A model generated the notes under the pieces. That model did no database searches. It saw nothing but the letters and a program-made list of their open reading frames with translations, and was not told the origin of the DNA. Of a DNA stretch of 64,000 bases, positions 6,946 through 16,372 are shown in pieces. The DNA comes from G963701675 sp963701675 (GTDB lineage: Bacteria > Planctomycetota > Planctomycetia > Gemmatales > Gemmataceae): positions 186,001 to 250,000 of the forward strand of contig OY969623.1 of assembly GCA_963701675.1 (NCBI GenBank), in the 5' to 3' direction. A program made the position numbers and the translations under genes. Within the stretch, counting starts at the first letter, position 1, and each line of letters begins with the position of its first letter.

Positions 6946-8646
6946 TCATCGCGGTTTTTTCTGCCGCTCGAAGTAATTAAGCAGAATCATCCGGCGATAC
7001 GCTTCAAGAAGCGGCCCCCCTGTGTGTTTCATCCGGAGGTAGGCGGCCCGTTTTGTGGGATCAGCGATTGCAATTGCGGCCTTCTCATAGGCGTGTCGCT
7101 CGCCTTCATTAAGCTTGTCCCAGAAGGCCACGAATGGCTCAAGACGCGAGATCTCCTGTTTGTGCCTTTCGGCTTCGCGTTTCTGGGATAATTCCTGTAC
7201 GGCCTGTTTGCGGGAATTTAGATGCTGTTTACGTTGCGCCCGCTGAGCCGACGATTCAAATCCCTTGGGAAACCGATATGCGGCAGAATTTCTGATGCTT
7301 GCGACCAGGAATCCGGGCCCCCGCTCCTCCCCCCGGCCGTTATACCAGTCGTAAAGCTCGATCATTGTGCAGACGGTTTCTGTGGGACATTCCGCGACAA
7401 GCTCTTCTGCCATCGCAGGACCAATGCCACGGTGCATGAGGTTTGCGGCAAGGTCTGACTTCTTTTCTTGCTTGGCGGCTTCCTTGAGTGCCGTCTTTTT
7501 CCCTGGACGGTGGCGTTCAAAAACGACTTCCCACTTCCCTGTCTCCTTCTTGCGGTAGCGCTTCTCCGCAGACAGCGGCCGTAATTCCCAGAGCTTTTCA
7601 AGCTCGCGAATACCGTTTGCGAGGGCGCGCTTGATTTGTGCCGTGTCATATTTCTCACTGACCCGCACCTTGAGAAACGCAAGGTCTCGCAGGTCAAAGA
7701 CGACTTCGTCTGTGTGATAGAACCGCTTGTCAAGCAGGCGGTAGAGACGCTTTGCCACGGGGTCGGAGAGTCGGCAGTAAAGGTCCCAGTCAAGGCGCTT
7801 GAGGTAACCGGCGGTGAAACTCGAATAGAGCACTTCATTCCAGACAAACCACGAACTTGCAGGCGCCCTCACCCGCTCCGAAGCTTCCCGTTCGTAGACG
7901 TAGAGGTTGTCGAAAATACCGAAGTCCCGGTTCACCCAGCTTTCGCGTGCGTGATCGTAGAAGGCCCGGTCGGAATAGACCGTTACGCCCTTCCAGCGCC
8001 TTAGCGAGGTCGAAAGCCGCCGGTAATACCGCCCCTCGTCTGGCCAGCGAAGAAGCTTAAGAAGCTCATAGCGGCTGAAATGAACCGTGCGATCAGAAAA
8101 CTCCATCAGACTTGAAAGCTGGATACAGGCAAGCAGAACATCCTCATCCTTCGCTGTTGGAAGCCCGTAACGGTCACTGCCCGAAATCGAAAGATTGCGT
8201 TTGGCCCATGCCCGGCGGGATTTGTCCCAGACACTGTCGCTGAATACTACCGTCTTTCTTCCATCAAGAAACCGTTCTGACACCGGAGTAAGGGGGAATT
8301 CGACCAGGTTCATTTCATCCCGGCCGTTACGGTAGAGTTCCAGATCGCTTTCTGGGTTTGCCTCCGGTGCGTTTTCTTCTCTTTCTTTTTTTCCCCCATC
8401 AACAACAACGTCTGTTGTTGAAGTTGTACAAGTACTCTTAAGAAAGTACGGTCCTGGATTTTGCGAGTCAGTACGAATACTTAGCATCGACAAATCTGTG
8501 TCGTTTCCCGGTAAAAGTACCTCAAATCCTGTTTCGTTTCCCGGTAAGTTCCTGTTTCGTTTCCCGGTAAATCCTGTGTCGTTTCCCGGTATGATCTGTT
8601 TCATTTCCCGGTATTCCTTTTCACCCGTCCAGGGATGCTTATCCAC
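6946..8646 (-). CDS. Plasmid replication initiator protein (RPA/RepA type)
   Basis: A 566-residue protein. The core from about residue 110 reads DEMNLVEFPLTPVSERFLDG, ISGSDRYGLPTAKDEDVLLA, FSRYELLKLLRWPDEGRYYR and LKRLDWDLYCRLSDPVAKRL. This matches the 'replication initiator protein A' family of broad-range plasmids, which binds iterons and loads the host helicase. The first ~55 residues are encoded by the iteron array itself and appear as repeated PGNDTGF/PGNETGF peptides, so the true start may lie farther in. The GTG at 8646 overlaps a DnaA box. The C-terminus is Lys/Arg-rich. Confidence 0.85.
   Translation of the reverse strand: MDKHPWTGEKEYREMKQIIPGNDTGFTGKRNRNLPGNETGFEVLLPGNDTDLSMLSIRTDSQNPGPYFLKSTCTTSTTDVVVDGGKKEREENAPEANPESDLELYRNGRDEMNLVEFPLTPVSERFLDGRKTVVFSDSVWDKSRRAWAKRNLSISGSDRYGLPTAKDEDVLLACIQLSSLMEFSDRTVHFSRYELLKLLRWPDEGRYYRRLSTSLRRWKGVTVYSDRAFYDHARESWVNRDFGIFDNLYVYEREASERVRAPASSWFVWNEVLYSSFTAGYLKRLDWDLYCRLSDPVAKRLYRLLDKRFYHTDEVVFDLRDLAFLKVRVSEKYDTAQIKRALANGIRELEKLWELRPLSAEKRYRKKETGKWEVVFERHRPGKKTALKEAAKQEKKSDLAANLMHRGIGPAMAEELVAECPTETVCTMIELYDWYNGRGEERGPGFLVASIRNSAAYRFPKGFESSAQRAQRKQHLNSRKQAVQELSQKREAERHKQEISRLEPFVAFWDKLNEGERHAYEKAAIAIADPTKRAAYLRMKHTGGPLLEAYRRMILLNYFERQKKPR
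8495..8613. repeat. Five iterons of a plasmid replication origin
   Basis: Five copies of a 17-19 bp unit ending in TTTCCCGGTA (type TGTTTCGTTTCCCGGTA) end at 8513, 8546, 8569, 8591 and 8613. Spacing is 33, 23, 22 and 22 bp, close to whole helical turns, as for direct-repeat binding sites of Rep proteins. The array lies at the 5' end of rep, the usual position of such an origin. Confidence 0.85.
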
Positions 8647-8647
8647 A
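8639..8647 (+). promoter_or_regulatory. DnaA box beside the iterons
   Basis: TTATCCACA, a perfect match to the classical DnaA box, lies 26 bp from the last iteron. Together they mark a likely vegetative origin. The box also covers the GTG codon that opens the rep frame. Confidence 0.75.
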
Positions 8648-8780
8648 GGCCGAAGACTTCACTTTGTTCCACCATTTCCATGAGCATTGATTCACTTCAA
8701 GTGCGTTGAACCTGAAATTTACACCGGGTCAGTTTTCACGCAAGGAGGAATCTTTTTCGACTCCTCGGTAGTTGAATGCC

Positions 8781-9056
8781 GGCTTGCGGGCTTGCCTGAA
8801 GGCTTGCTTGCAAGCAAGCTTCGCGGTCGGAAACCAGCACACGCGGGCAGCAGTATGCGCCGAAAGCAGGCTTGCCATACGGCATGTCGAGCTTCCACGC
8901 GGCATAAACGTCAGGCTGCCTGTCACGGAACCGGTCATCCAGCCGAGTGTAAGCGCTTACGGCGTTTCGGCCAGTCACACCACACGTCAGCAAGCAGGCC
9001 TGCCCGCCACCTGGCAGGCAGAAAAAACTGCTTGCTGGTTTGCAGGCAGGTGGCAT
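8781..9056. promoter_or_regulatory. Repeat-rich region upstream of parA; candidate centromere (parS-like)
   Basis: The region is full of GCTTGC/GCAAGC and GCAGGC/GCCTGC units, including an 18-bp perfect palindrome at 8802-8819 (GCTTGCTTGCAAGCAAGC) and paired CCACCTGGCAGGCAG / GCAGGCAGGTGG near 9010-9052. Clustered short repeats directly before a parA gene are typical of partition sites bound by small ribbon-helix-helix adaptors. Confidence 0.5.
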
Positions 9057-9489
9057 ACGTTTGCTCCGATGATCATCGCGCTTGTTAATCAGAAAGGCGG
9101 AGTGGGGAAGTCAACTATCGCCGGCAGCCTTGCTGGGTGGCTTAAGAGCCACGGCCATGAAGTCATCTTTGCGGATTGTGACACTCAGCAGTCATCATCG
9201 GAGTGGCTGAGGGAGGCATTACCAGACCTTCGCATCGTCAGGCTTCAAACCGCAGACGAAGTACTTGACGAACTCCCGGAACTAGGCAAGGAAGCGGATT
9301 TTGTCATTGCCGACGGCCCCGGAAGCCAGACCGAAACCAGTCGCGCACTTCTTATGTGGTCTGACCTTGCGATGATTCCGTGCAAGGCAAGCATGTTCGA
9401 GGCACGTGCGCTTTCCAAAAATACCGCCTTTGTACGCCAAGCCCAGGCCATACGCAAAGGACCACCCGATGCGGTATGATCGACGGCAA

Positions 9490-11817
9490 CTACGTCTCCC
9501 CATGAGCGGCAATTAGGAATCCCCAGGGTTCCCTGGGGCGACCGGTTCCGGTCGCGAAGCCGCGTCGTTTGAGTTCGTCTCCAATTCGATGGCTTTCTTG
9601 GCCTGTTCCAGCCGGTAACTGGTAATGTTGAGTTCCAGGATCACGCTGTGGTGTACGAGTCGATCGATGGCCGCCGCGGTCGTCATCGGATCCTTGAAGA
9701 TCACTTCCCACTTGGCGAACGGCAAGTTGCTGGTGAGCAACACACTGCCGCGTTCGTACCGCTCCGCCAACAGCGTGAACAACACTTCCATTTCCTCCCG
9801 GCTCTGTTGAACGTATCCGATGTCGTCGATGATCAAGGCATCGAAGGCGCTGAGGCGCTTCAACACTTTGCTTAGCTTCAAGTCGCGCTTGGCTACCAGT
9901 AGTTCCTGCACTAACAGACTGCACGTGCAGAAGTAGATCTTGCGGCCGGCACGGATCAGTTCCTGGCCCAAGGCCGACAACAGATGCGTCTTCCCCGAAC
10001 CCGATCGTCCAAAAACCAAAATGTTCTCGTGTCGATCCAGGAAGGTTCCGTCCATCAGCGTGCGCACTTGGCGGGCCACCTTCGCCGGCAAACGCTTCAA
10101 GTCGAAATGCGGCAGATCCTTCTCCGGCGGAATCCGGGATTGGCGCAGCAAACGCTCGATCCGGTGGGTCCGCCGGGTCTCGCATTCCTGCCGGCTCAAC
10201 TCTAAGAGATACTGCTCGTACGACAGCGTCTCCTTCTCGGCACGCCGTGCTTGCTCCTCGAAATTCGCTCGCACCGACGGCAGATGCAACTCCTTCAGAT
10301 AAGCGACCAAACTGGCCTTCACGTCCTTGTTCCGGCTCATGCCATTCCTCCGTGAGTAACTTGTCGAAATCGGCCAAATTCACCGGTGCGACGCTCACCG
10401 CCGTTACCGGCGCCGCTTGGCTCTCCCTCAGCAACACTTCCACTGCCATCCGGCTGATCGGCTGCTCGCGTTCCATAAGTACACGCAAGGCTTCCTCGAC
10501 CGCCTCTTCGCTTTCGTGTGCCGCCAGGTGCAGAATCTCCAGGTATTCGCGATCCGCCCGCGCGGGGCCGGTCTCATGCAACAGATCGTAGGCCATGCGG
10601 AAGCGGCTCGTCGGGAACAGACCTTCCCGATAGCGATAGTCCGCCAAGGCGCCTGGCTTCCGCACCAAAGCGTCGATGACATGTCGGTAATTGACGTGTT
10701 GTTTGCACCGGCCACGCAAGCGCGGCAGCGCCTCCACCAACTTCTGGCCGTACCAGACTTCCAAGTGATCCAGGTAAATCCGCACCTCGACTCGTTCGCC
10801 GATCAGCCGGCTATTGACCGAGTAGACGTTATTTTGGACGCGGATCACGCTGCCGCTGCTCACCGTGACTCCCAGTCGTCGGCACGTCTCCAGCCGGCGG
10901 GCCGGCAACGGTCGCAACGCCGTGCTCTCCTCGGCCAAGCGCTTGGAGCGGTTCGCGTTGCGGAGCCGGCACACCTCCGCCAGGAACGCGGTGTACTGTT
11001 CGCGACTGGCAAAGTCACGGCTGCCGCGCAATAACAACGCCTGCTCTACGGCCTCCTTGAAATGCCGATGCGATGCTTCGGCATCCCCGTTCTCGTGCGC
11101 CGCCCGCGCTTGAATCTTCTCGCCGGTCAGTTGGTAATGCGCCAGCAACGCCTGGTAGCGGGCCGTGAAGTCGCGCCGCTCCGAGAGGTTGTTCACGGCG
11201 CTACTCAACCGATCGCTGCGATGCCGTTCGGGCACACCGCCCAATTCTCCTAAGGCATTCTGCAATCCTTCGCTCAAACTCTCGAAGCTCTCGGAGAAGC
11301 AGAGCGTCACTGATTCCCAGTTCGAGTAGGTCAGCACGAAGTGATACACCATGTGATCGAATCGCTGGCCACCGATCGTGACGTTCAAACGGTTCATGTG
11401 CGTGAAGTCCGAGGCACACAGCCGACCAGGATGATGCACCTGGCTGAAGTACACTTCTTGCCCGGGGCCTTGGGTCGCCCGCCATGCCTTGACGCGCCGT
11501 TGCAACGTCCGCAACTGAGTCTCATCAAAACGTGCGGGATACTTCTGCACCAACCAACCCCACAGCGTCTTGGCCTGCAAGCCCGGCGCCTGTTCCAGAA
11601 GCGCGGCCAGTTCCGGCCAGACCTCGGCAAAAGGATCCGGCCGGGTTCGCCACTCGCGTGGCGGTACGACTTGCTCACTCGGGAGTCGTCTCATGTTCCA
11701 ATACCTCCGTGCCGTCTTCTGATCGACGCCCGAATTCTGGGCGGCCCTGCTCAGCGTCTGTCCTTGACCCAAGAGCCGGAACAGACGGCGAATATGGACA
11801 TCCGTGACCTTCGCCAT
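9490..11817 (-). CDS. istA: IS21 transposase IstA, with an open frame running on through istB
   Basis: The first ~505 residues are a normal IstA. They have an N-terminal helix-turn-helix (LSRAAQNSGVDQKTARRYWN) and a DDE integrase core with CASDFTHMNRL (first Asp), PERHRSDRLSSAVNN (second Asp) and AHENGDAEASHRHFKEAVEQ (Glu). A beta-barrel region VIRVQNNVYSVNSRLIGERV follows. The enzyme cuts and joins IS ends. The frame has no stop where IstA usually ends (near 10300) and continues for about 265 codons overlapping all of istB in a different frame, giving a nominal 775 residues. The extension looks non-protein-like (Arg/Gly/Ser-rich), so the stop was probably lost. Confidence 0.85.
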   Translation of the reverse strand: MAKVTDVHIRRLFRLLGQGQTLSRAAQNSGVDQKTARRYWNMRRLPSEQVVPPREWRTRPDPFAEVWPELAALLEQAPGLQAKTLWGWLVQKYPARFDETQLRTLQRRVKAWRATQGPGQEVYFSQVHHPGRLCASDFTHMNRLNVTIGGQRFDHMVYHFVLTYSNWESVTLCFSESFESLSEGLQNALGELGGVPERHRSDRLSSAVNNLSERRDFTARYQALLAHYQLTGEKIQARAAHENGDAEASHRHFKEAVEQALLLRGSRDFASREQYTAFLAEVCRLRNANRSKRLAEESTALRPLPARRLETCRRLGVTVSSGSVIRVQNNVYSVNSRLIGERVEVRIYLDHLEVWYGQKLVEALPRLRGRCKQHVNYRHVIDALVRKPGALADYRYREGLFPTSRFRMAYDLLHETGPARADREYLEILHLAAHESEEAVEEALRVLMEREQPISRMAVEVLLRESQAAPVTAVSVAPVNLADFDKLLTEEWHEPEQGREGQFGRLSEGVASAVGASEFRGASTACREGDAVVRAVSLRVEPAGMRDPADPPDRAFAAPIPDSAGEGSAAFRLEAFAGEGGPPSAHADGRNLPGSTREHFGFWTIGFGEDASVVGLGPGTDPCRPQDLLLHVQSVSAGTTGSQARLEAKQSVEAPQRLRCLDHRRHRIRSTEPGGNGSVVHAVGGAVRTRQCVAHQQLAVRQVGSDLQGSDDDRGGHRSTRTPQRDPGTQHYQLPAGTGQESHRIGDELKRRGFATGTGRPREPWGFLIAAHGET
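9513..10340 (-). CDS. istB: IS21 helper ATPase IstB
   Basis: A 275-residue AAA+ protein with Walker A GRSGSGKTH, Walker B ALIIDDIGYV, and the IstB signature LTSNLPFAKWEVIFKDPMTT. It assembles on DNA and stimulates IstA-mediated strand transfer. The N-terminal helix region (LKELHLPSVRANFEEQARRA) is typical. The ATG at 10340 lies inside the end of the usual istA coding length, as expected for translational coupling. It appears complete and functional. Confidence 0.92.
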   Translation of the reverse strand: MSRNKDVKASLVAYLKELHLPSVRANFEEQARRAEKETLSYEQYLLELSRQECETRRTHRIERLLRQSRIPPEKDLPHFDLKRLPAKVARQVRTLMDGTFLDRHENILVFGRSGSGKTHLLSALGQELIRAGRKIYFCTCSLLVQELLVAKRDLKLSKVLKRLSAFDALIIDDIGYVQQSREEMEVLFTLLAERYERGSVLLTSNLPFAKWEVIFKDPMTTAAAIDRLVHHSVILELNITSYRLEQAKKAIELETNSNDAASRPEPVAPGNPGDS

Positions 11818-12237
11818 CGCAAGCTCCTTCCATGATGGAACTTGCGCTAGCGTATCACACGGACAACCAGGGATTCGTAATTGTCGTCAGGGGAGAAGTA
11901 GTTGTCGCTATACAGCGGTAGCAATTCTGAGCATGGTCGGAAAAGACTATCGGCTGACAAAGGACATGCGCGATGCAGCACAAGCACTTGACCTCTTACT
12001 TGCAAGCACTCCGGTCACGCTTCGCCAGGCCTATGCCGATGCACCAGGGCAGGCAACGTTTGTCTGGAACATGGGCTATGCCGCGCGCGATGCCGCAGAA
12101 GAAATAGACGCTCTTTTTCGCGAGCTTCTTCCGGAAGCAGTTGCAAGCAAGGTTACGTCGATTCGCAAAAGCAGGGGACAGGCGCGAGTAAACGAGCGGC
12201 GCTCAACGTGAGTACTTTTTCAGGGAGGACATCGCCG

Positions 12238-12624
12238 ATGACCGATCGCAGACCTCTTTCAGCAGGAATGAACGCCATGCCTAACACCAGCCCGGATGAA
12301 GTGCGGATGTTCGTCAACCAAGAAAGGAGGCCGCAGTTCCCGGAACCTCGTGAGTTGACCCTTGTTGCTGAGGTCGAACCGGAACTTGAATCACCCAAGC
12401 CCACATCCACGGAGCGTCCGCGGATACGACGACGTGTGAAATCAGCAGGTGTAAATCCAGTGGGCTTGATTCCCATTACTGTGCGGCTCAGGCCTCAGGT
12501 CGCAGGCGCACTAAAGCGCGCCTCGCTTGAGCGACAGCTATCCGGAGAGGAGCCGTCTGCACAACAGGATATCGTCGAGTGCGTACTTGAGCCCTGGCTT
12601 CGAACAAACGGCTTTCTGTCATAA
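12238..12624 (+). CDS. Small ribbon-helix-helix-like partner of ParA
   Basis: A 128-residue basic protein. The C-terminal half (NPVGLIPITVRLRPQVAGAL, then RASLERQLSGEEPSAQQDIV) resembles ribbon-helix-helix DNA-binding adaptors that bind partition-site repeats. The N-terminal half is Pro/Glu-rich and probably flexible, as in proteins that stimulate ParA. The ATG at 12238 has AGGGAGGA about 8 nt upstream; a GTG overlapping the parA stop (12208) is an alternative. It would have formed an operon with intact parA. Confidence 0.65.
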   Translation: MTDRRPLSAGMNAMPNTSPDEVRMFVNQERRPQFPEPRELTLVAEVEPELESPKPTSTERPRIRRRVKSAGVNPVGLIPITVRLRPQVAGALKRASLERQLSGEEPSAQQDIVECVLEPWLRTNGFLS

Positions 12625-13061
12625 GTCAGGCTCGTCGTTTTCCGTGGTCGTGTTTTCCTCCTCTTTTCAAGACAACTCAATGTTTGAAATGCTGTGCAGC
12701 GTATACTGCGGCAACATTATCGGCCGCTTTACAAAGCGGTCGTCTGCCCGGCCCGTATGACACAGGAGCAAAGATCTATCAGCACCAGCTTGCAACCCGT
12801 GCCACGACCGAAATCGTCACCTTTAGTTATTCCCGCTAAACCTCAATGACCTGGCCATCGATCTCGCAAACCCCATGATCTTCTTTCAATCTTCGAACTC
12901 TGGAGCATGGTCTCAAAACGGTTCTGAACCGACGACGCGCAAGCGTGCGGAGTTCATTGTCTGGCAGATGGTCACCGGATCACTTTGTTTTTTCATTAGA
13001 TGTCGCAACCATTCGGCAAGCAGCCAAACGATACCCGTGCCCAACGCCGGCTGCCATATGT
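12625..13061. other. Non-coding stretch after the partition operon
   Basis: About 440 bases without a credible gene. A short hairpin GCCGCTTT-ACA-AAGCGGT at 12723-12741 could end the par transcript. Nothing else stands out. Confidence 0.4.
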
Positions 13062-13466
13062 CTACGCCGGGGGCAAATCGTCGAGGCCCTCCGGCCACTG
13101 ATACGCGTAGACAGCGTTACACATCGCCACCCACTCTCTCTCGGAGCGACGTGGTGGTGTAACCTCCCTGCCGTCTGCGGTTTGGATATTCCAGAATCCG
13201 GCACCGGGACGCCGGTCTCCACCATGATGTACGACAATTACCGATAACACCGGGCGGAATCCCTCACCGAACAGACCCACGCAGCGGCGGTCAATCTCGG
13301 CAAGCGCGTCATCCCATCCACCGTGTGGTTCAATCCATACCCCAGTCGCCGCCAGGTACTGCTCGGAAAGTTCCGTGTAGCTGATAAAGCCTGGCATCGA
13401 CAAGTTGAGCAAGCGGAGAGCTACAAGCCGTAAAATGCGGTACAGAACACGTAGATCGACATCCAT
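13062..13466 (-). CDS. Small conserved-looking hypothetical protein
   Basis: A 134-residue protein with a very strong ribosome site (AGGAGG 7 nt before the ATG at 13466). It contains ISYTELSEQYLAATGVWIEP, DDALAEIDRRCVGLFGEGFR and LSVIVVHHGGDRRPGAGFW. The pattern 'tyrosine-E-L ... I.RRC ... L.VIVV ... PG.GFW' resembles a family of small proteins seen on bacterial accessory DNA, but I cannot name its function. There is no signal peptide or membrane segment. Confidence 0.6.
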   Translation of the reverse strand: MDVDLRVLYRILRLVALRLLNLSMPGFISYTELSEQYLAATGVWIEPHGGWDDALAEIDRRCVGLFGEGFRPVLSVIVVHHGGDRRPGAGFWNIQTADGREVTPPRRSEREWVAMCNAVYAYQWPEGLDDLPPA

Positions 13467-14093
<627 letters not shown>

Positions 14094-14225
14094 GCACATC
14101 AACGACTTACGTCATTTCTGAGAAGACTTCATTTCTGCACAGTGGCAGAGAAACGGCGTCGAAACACATCGTAAGTCCTTATTTTTCGGTTTGCCACCGT
14201 CACATTATGTCGGGAATTGCGCGAG

Positions 14226-14248
14226 GTACCGGACCTCCGGTCCGGTAC
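14226..14248. repeat. Perfect 10-bp hairpin
   Basis: GTACCGGACC-TCC-GGTCCGGTAC. There is no T tract, so its role is unclear. Confidence 0.6.
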
Positions 14249-14277
14249 TCTGAACTCAATCCACCGACGGTGGGCCG

Positions 14278-14610
14278 TCAATCAATTCGTGAGCTTCGGT
14301 GTTTCGGACCGCAGCGCGCAACATTACCTGAGCCTAAAACTGTGTGGTCAAGGCAAACTTGCCAGGGCCAGCGCCGCGCGGCGCCGCACAGCACGCCGCC
14401 GAACCGGCAACCCGCCGTATACGTGATGGCTTTCACGGTGAGGTTCGCCGAAAGCAGGTTGGGAAAGAGCAGGATGTCGGTAATGCGGAACACCGGGTCG
14501 TGCTGTTGCTTCTTAACCGCGGCATCGACTGTCCATGTCGACGGAACGGCGTCCGGAAGATTCTTTCTTCACGCTCATGATGGCTCCTTGGGCTCGGAAG
14601 TTCTGGTAGC
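14278..14610 (-). pseudogene. Decayed gene remnants, probably an ArsR/AHSA1-type pair
   Basis: On the minus strand, LTRYQNFRAQGA precedes an ATG (14579) opening MSVKKESSGRRSV. This resembles the end of an ArsR-type regulator overlapping the start of an AHSA1/SRPBCC protein. The frame is then broken, and an unrelated-looking piece (DPVFRITDILLFPNLLSANL) follows. No intact gene can be built. The assignment is by resemblance only. Confidence 0.35.
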
Positions 14611-14662
14611 GGGTCAGTTCAAGAGTGTTGCGCGCCGAGGCGCAAAGGCTTTCTGTTTTGCC

Positions 14663-15506
<844 letters not shown>

Positions 15507-15528
15507 GTTTGGTGTAAACTCCCGTTCC

Positions 15529-15619
15529 GCCGAACGCCACCGTTCACCGGGCCGCGGCGAACGGCTTTGAATTCAGAACCCGCACGGCCCGCGGCTCCGT
15601 GTGCAACGGTTTGTTATCC
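15529..15619 (-). repeat. Integron-type attC site after the DUF1428 gene
   Basis: Minus strand: R'' box GGATAAC, spacer, L'' CCGTTGCAC, a GC-rich imperfect stem, L' GTGAACGG, spacer, then GTTCGGC. L'' carries one extra G relative to L', the extrahelical base typical of attC. R'' is the exact complement of GTTATCC, which begins this cassette at 16042, as cassette logic requires. Confidence 0.65.
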
Positions 15620-15994
15620 GGCGTTCGCGTTAGACGAGGGAACGAGCAACTGAAACCCACCGTACGCCATTCTTTTCGCATCAAAACCTGAGTTGGATGA
15701 AGCGATCAACTCCGCCATCCGTGAGTCAACCGCGACCTTCTCGTTCGCCAGATCACGTGCCTCACGAGAATCAAAGACCACCCATCCAAACACGATGGAT
15801 TCCTCGTCCGTTGCTGCTATGAGATCAGTGAACGAGCGCGTTCCCTCCAATTTCAAATCGTCACCGACATATTCCCAGTAGTGGAGTGCGCCATGTTCCT
15901 TCCAAATCTCTGCAGCCGCCTGGGCAAGACGCTTGTACTCGTTCAGGCGATCGCGCGGAATGGGAAAGACGAATCCGTCGATGTAGTGAGCCAT
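15614..15994 (-). CDS. DUF1428-family protein (gene cassette)
   Basis: A 126-residue protein starting MAHYIDGFVFPIPRDRLNEY, then IWKEHGALHYWEYVGDD, VVFDSREARDLANEKVAVD and MAYGGFQLLVPS. This is the DUF1428 pattern, a ferredoxin-like dimeric alpha/beta barrel related to antibiotic-biosynthesis monooxygenases but with no known substrate. AGGAG lies 7 nt before the ATG. The gene fills the space between two attC-like sites and ends inside the second one, as integron cassettes do. Confidence 0.85.
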   Translation of the reverse strand: MAHYIDGFVFPIPRDRLNEYKRLAQAAAEIWKEHGALHYWEYVGDDLKLEGTRSFTDLIAATDEESIVFGWVVFDSREARDLANEKVAVDSRMAELIASSNSGFDAKRMAYGGFQLLVPSSNANAG

Positions 15995-16035
15995 ATCTGC
16001 TCCTATAGCGGTAACTGAATCTCGTGTTTTCAACT

Positions 16036-16134
16036 GGATAACGCCCAGGTTAACCCGCGTTGTGCGGCGCGAGTTGCGTGCTTTACAGACCAGACCCGAA
16101 CGCCACACACGTCGGGTTGAACCGCTTGTTAGGC
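16036..16134 (-). repeat. Integron-type attC site before the DUF1428 cassette
   Basis: Minus strand: R'' GCCTAAC, spacer, L'' GCGGTTCAACCCG, an imperfect stem, L' CGCGGGTTAACCTGG, spacer, then GTTATCC. L'' has one extra C relative to L' (extrahelical base). The site is 99 bp, within the usual attC range. The R'' box provides the stop codon of the AHSA1 fragment. Confidence 0.65.
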
Positions 16135-16342
16135 CCGGCCTTCAGCCAGCACCTCATCGAGCCGCTGGTAACTCATTTCCATTCCATCCGTCATACCGGT
16201 CGACATCGCCGCATCGCGGTCCGCCTTCGAAGCGATACTTGATCGAGGTCGCCACGTTTGTCACTCCGTTGCCGTCATTGAATATGACGGTGACGATGTA
16301 TGGTTCACCTCCCATCGATCCACCCAGGTCGCCCGGGTCCAT
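16132..16342 (-). pseudogene. Truncated, frameshifted copy of the AHSA1 gene
   Basis: Nucleotides here match the 3' half of the AHSA1 gene at 16898-17386 closely, and the peptides DPGDLGGSMGGEP and TNVATSIKY are shared. One extra base near 16235 breaks the frame, and the 5' half is missing. It is a decayed paralog left against the attC site. Confidence 0.8.
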
Positions 16343-16372
16343 TAGTCCATTGTTGAGTGCGAAGGGTGGTCG

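Larger units (their letters stand above)
9477..11914 (-). mobile_element. IS21-family insertion sequence with 6-bp target duplication
   Basis: The element is 2,438 bp, with ends TG...CA. The left end reads TGATCGACGGCAACTACGTC and the right end, inverted, TGTATAGCGACAACTACTTC. Both ends repeat a second related unit (GGCAATTAGGAATCCC / GACAATTACGAATCCC). The target duplication GCGGTA is at 9471-9476 and 11915-11920. It carries istA and istB in the usual order on the minus strand. The intact duplication and open genes indicate a recent insertion into parA. Confidence 0.92.
9069..12211 (+). pseudogene. parA: ParA-family partition ATPase, interrupted by IS21
   Basis: The first part (9069-9476) encodes MIIALVNQKGGVGKSTIAGS with a deviant Walker A (KGGVGKS), FADCDTQQSSSEW (Walker A' Asp) and FVIADGPGSQTETS. 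The second part (11915-12211) continues AILSMVGKDYRLTKDMRDAA to the C-terminus. Removing the IS and one copy of GCGGTA joins the parts in frame to a 234-residue protein, normal for small plasmid ParA proteins. They move plasmid copies apart using ATP-dependent binding to the nucleoid. As it stands the gene is disrupted. It is followed by a small DNA-binding partner at 12238. Confidence 0.9.

Noticed and set aside
8495..8613. CRISPR array
   Set aside because: Repeats are 17-19 bp with 4-14 bp between them, too short for CRISPR spacers; spacing and location fit iterons.
14226..14248. Rho-independent terminator
   Set aside because: Perfect stem but no T tract and no intact gene ending nearby.
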